From contig NZ_CP109596.1 in assembly GCF_036327755.1 (NCBI RefSeq), positions 6,262,001 to 6,326,000 of the forward strand: a DNA stretch of 64,000 nucleotides. Reading direction: 5' to 3'. A program made the position numbers and the translations under genes. Every line of letters starts with the position of its first letter. The first letter of the stretch is position 1. The DNA is from Nocardia sp. NBC_01503 (GTDB taxonomy: Bacteria > Actinomycetota > Actinomycetes > Mycobacteriales > Mycobacteriaceae). Below are positions 63,921 to 64,000 of this stretch, piece after piece. The notes beneath the pieces were generated by a model. It did no database searches, was not told where the DNA came from, and saw only the letters and a list, made by a program, of their open reading frames with translations.

Positions 63921-64000
63921 CGTGACACCGCCGCGAGGGGACGCACCGGCGATCCGGTGCCGCCGACTATGCGCAAAGGCGCGAGCAGGAAGACGAATTC
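63917..64000 (-). CDS. cyclase-family (kynurenine formamidase-like) protein, C-terminal end only
   Basis: Only the last 27 codons lie in the window: FVFLLAPLRIVGGTGSPVRPLAAV, a sequence typical of the end of cyclase/kynurenine-formamidase-like hydrolases. Its TGA overlaps the MmgE/PrpD ATG. Confidence 0.65.
   Translation of the reverse strand, partial: EFVFLLAPLRIVGGTGSPVRPLAAVSR

Overview
The window is GC-rich actinobacterial chromosome with dense short-gap operons, many ATGA start/stop overlaps, GTG starts and several apparently leaderless genes. A meromycolate-type acyl carrier protein (AcpM), a mycobacterial-type PrpR-prpDBC locus, paired XRE/DUF397 genes and a FAAL-primed polyketide synthase point to a mycolic-acid actinomycete, most likely Nocardia or a close relative. 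I see no rRNA, tRNA, insertion sequence, prophage or CRISPR array.

Layout. (1) 1-15.2 kb: a lipid/polyketide biosynthetic locus. It holds a 3483-residue FAAL-ACP-KS-AT-DH-KR-ACP-C-FkbH megasynthase, a separate ACP-thioester reductase, a translationally coupled alpha/beta hydrolase with a Cys nucleophile, and a divergent cytochrome P450. (2) 15.4-24 kb: an XRE/DUF397 regulator pair, a TetR gene with a tandem operator, an SDR/DapB-like pair, an acyl-CoA synthetase, a 26-bp tandem repeat, a lipoprotein and a FAD/Rieske oxidoreductase. (3) 24-32.2 kb: propionate and cobalamin. PrpR is coupled to a BtuF-like metal receptor; prpDBC is divergent; a cobalamin riboswitch precedes metF. (4) 32.3-34.8 kb: acpM, an MBL hydrolase and a secreted hydrolase.

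(5) 35-59.1 kb: a large accessory catabolic region that looks like one functional unit. At its core is an eight-gene minus-strand operon (45.9 to 38.3 kb). It encodes a double nitrilase with a degenerate second half, two proteins resembling red chlorophyll catabolite reductase / ferredoxin-dependent bilin reductases, a chlorophyllase-like alpha/beta hydrolase, a pheophorbide a oxygenase-like Rieske enzyme, a lipocalin-like protein, an SDR and a maleate isomerase/arylmalonate decarboxylase-like enzyme. Flanking genes include a second copy of that enzyme, a CitE-like lyase, a bicupin, an exporter-like membrane protein with three neocarzinostatin-fold secreted proteins, a flavin monooxygenase/ALDH operon, an IclR regulator, an isochorismatase-like amidase, a CaiB CoA-transferase and an HMG-CoA lyase-like enzyme. 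A repeated GTTTC-N7-GAAAC palindrome at four to five of these promoters suggests one IclR regulon. I propose, as inference, that this is a pathway for breaking down a tetrapyrrole or another large cyclic compound to maleimide/maleate-type fragments and CoA esters.

(6) 59.3-64 kb: a Nudix hydrolase behind a truncated regulator, small actinobacterial hypotheticals, a leaderless XRE regulator and an MmgE/PrpD-family enzyme coupled to the tail of a cyclase-family gene.
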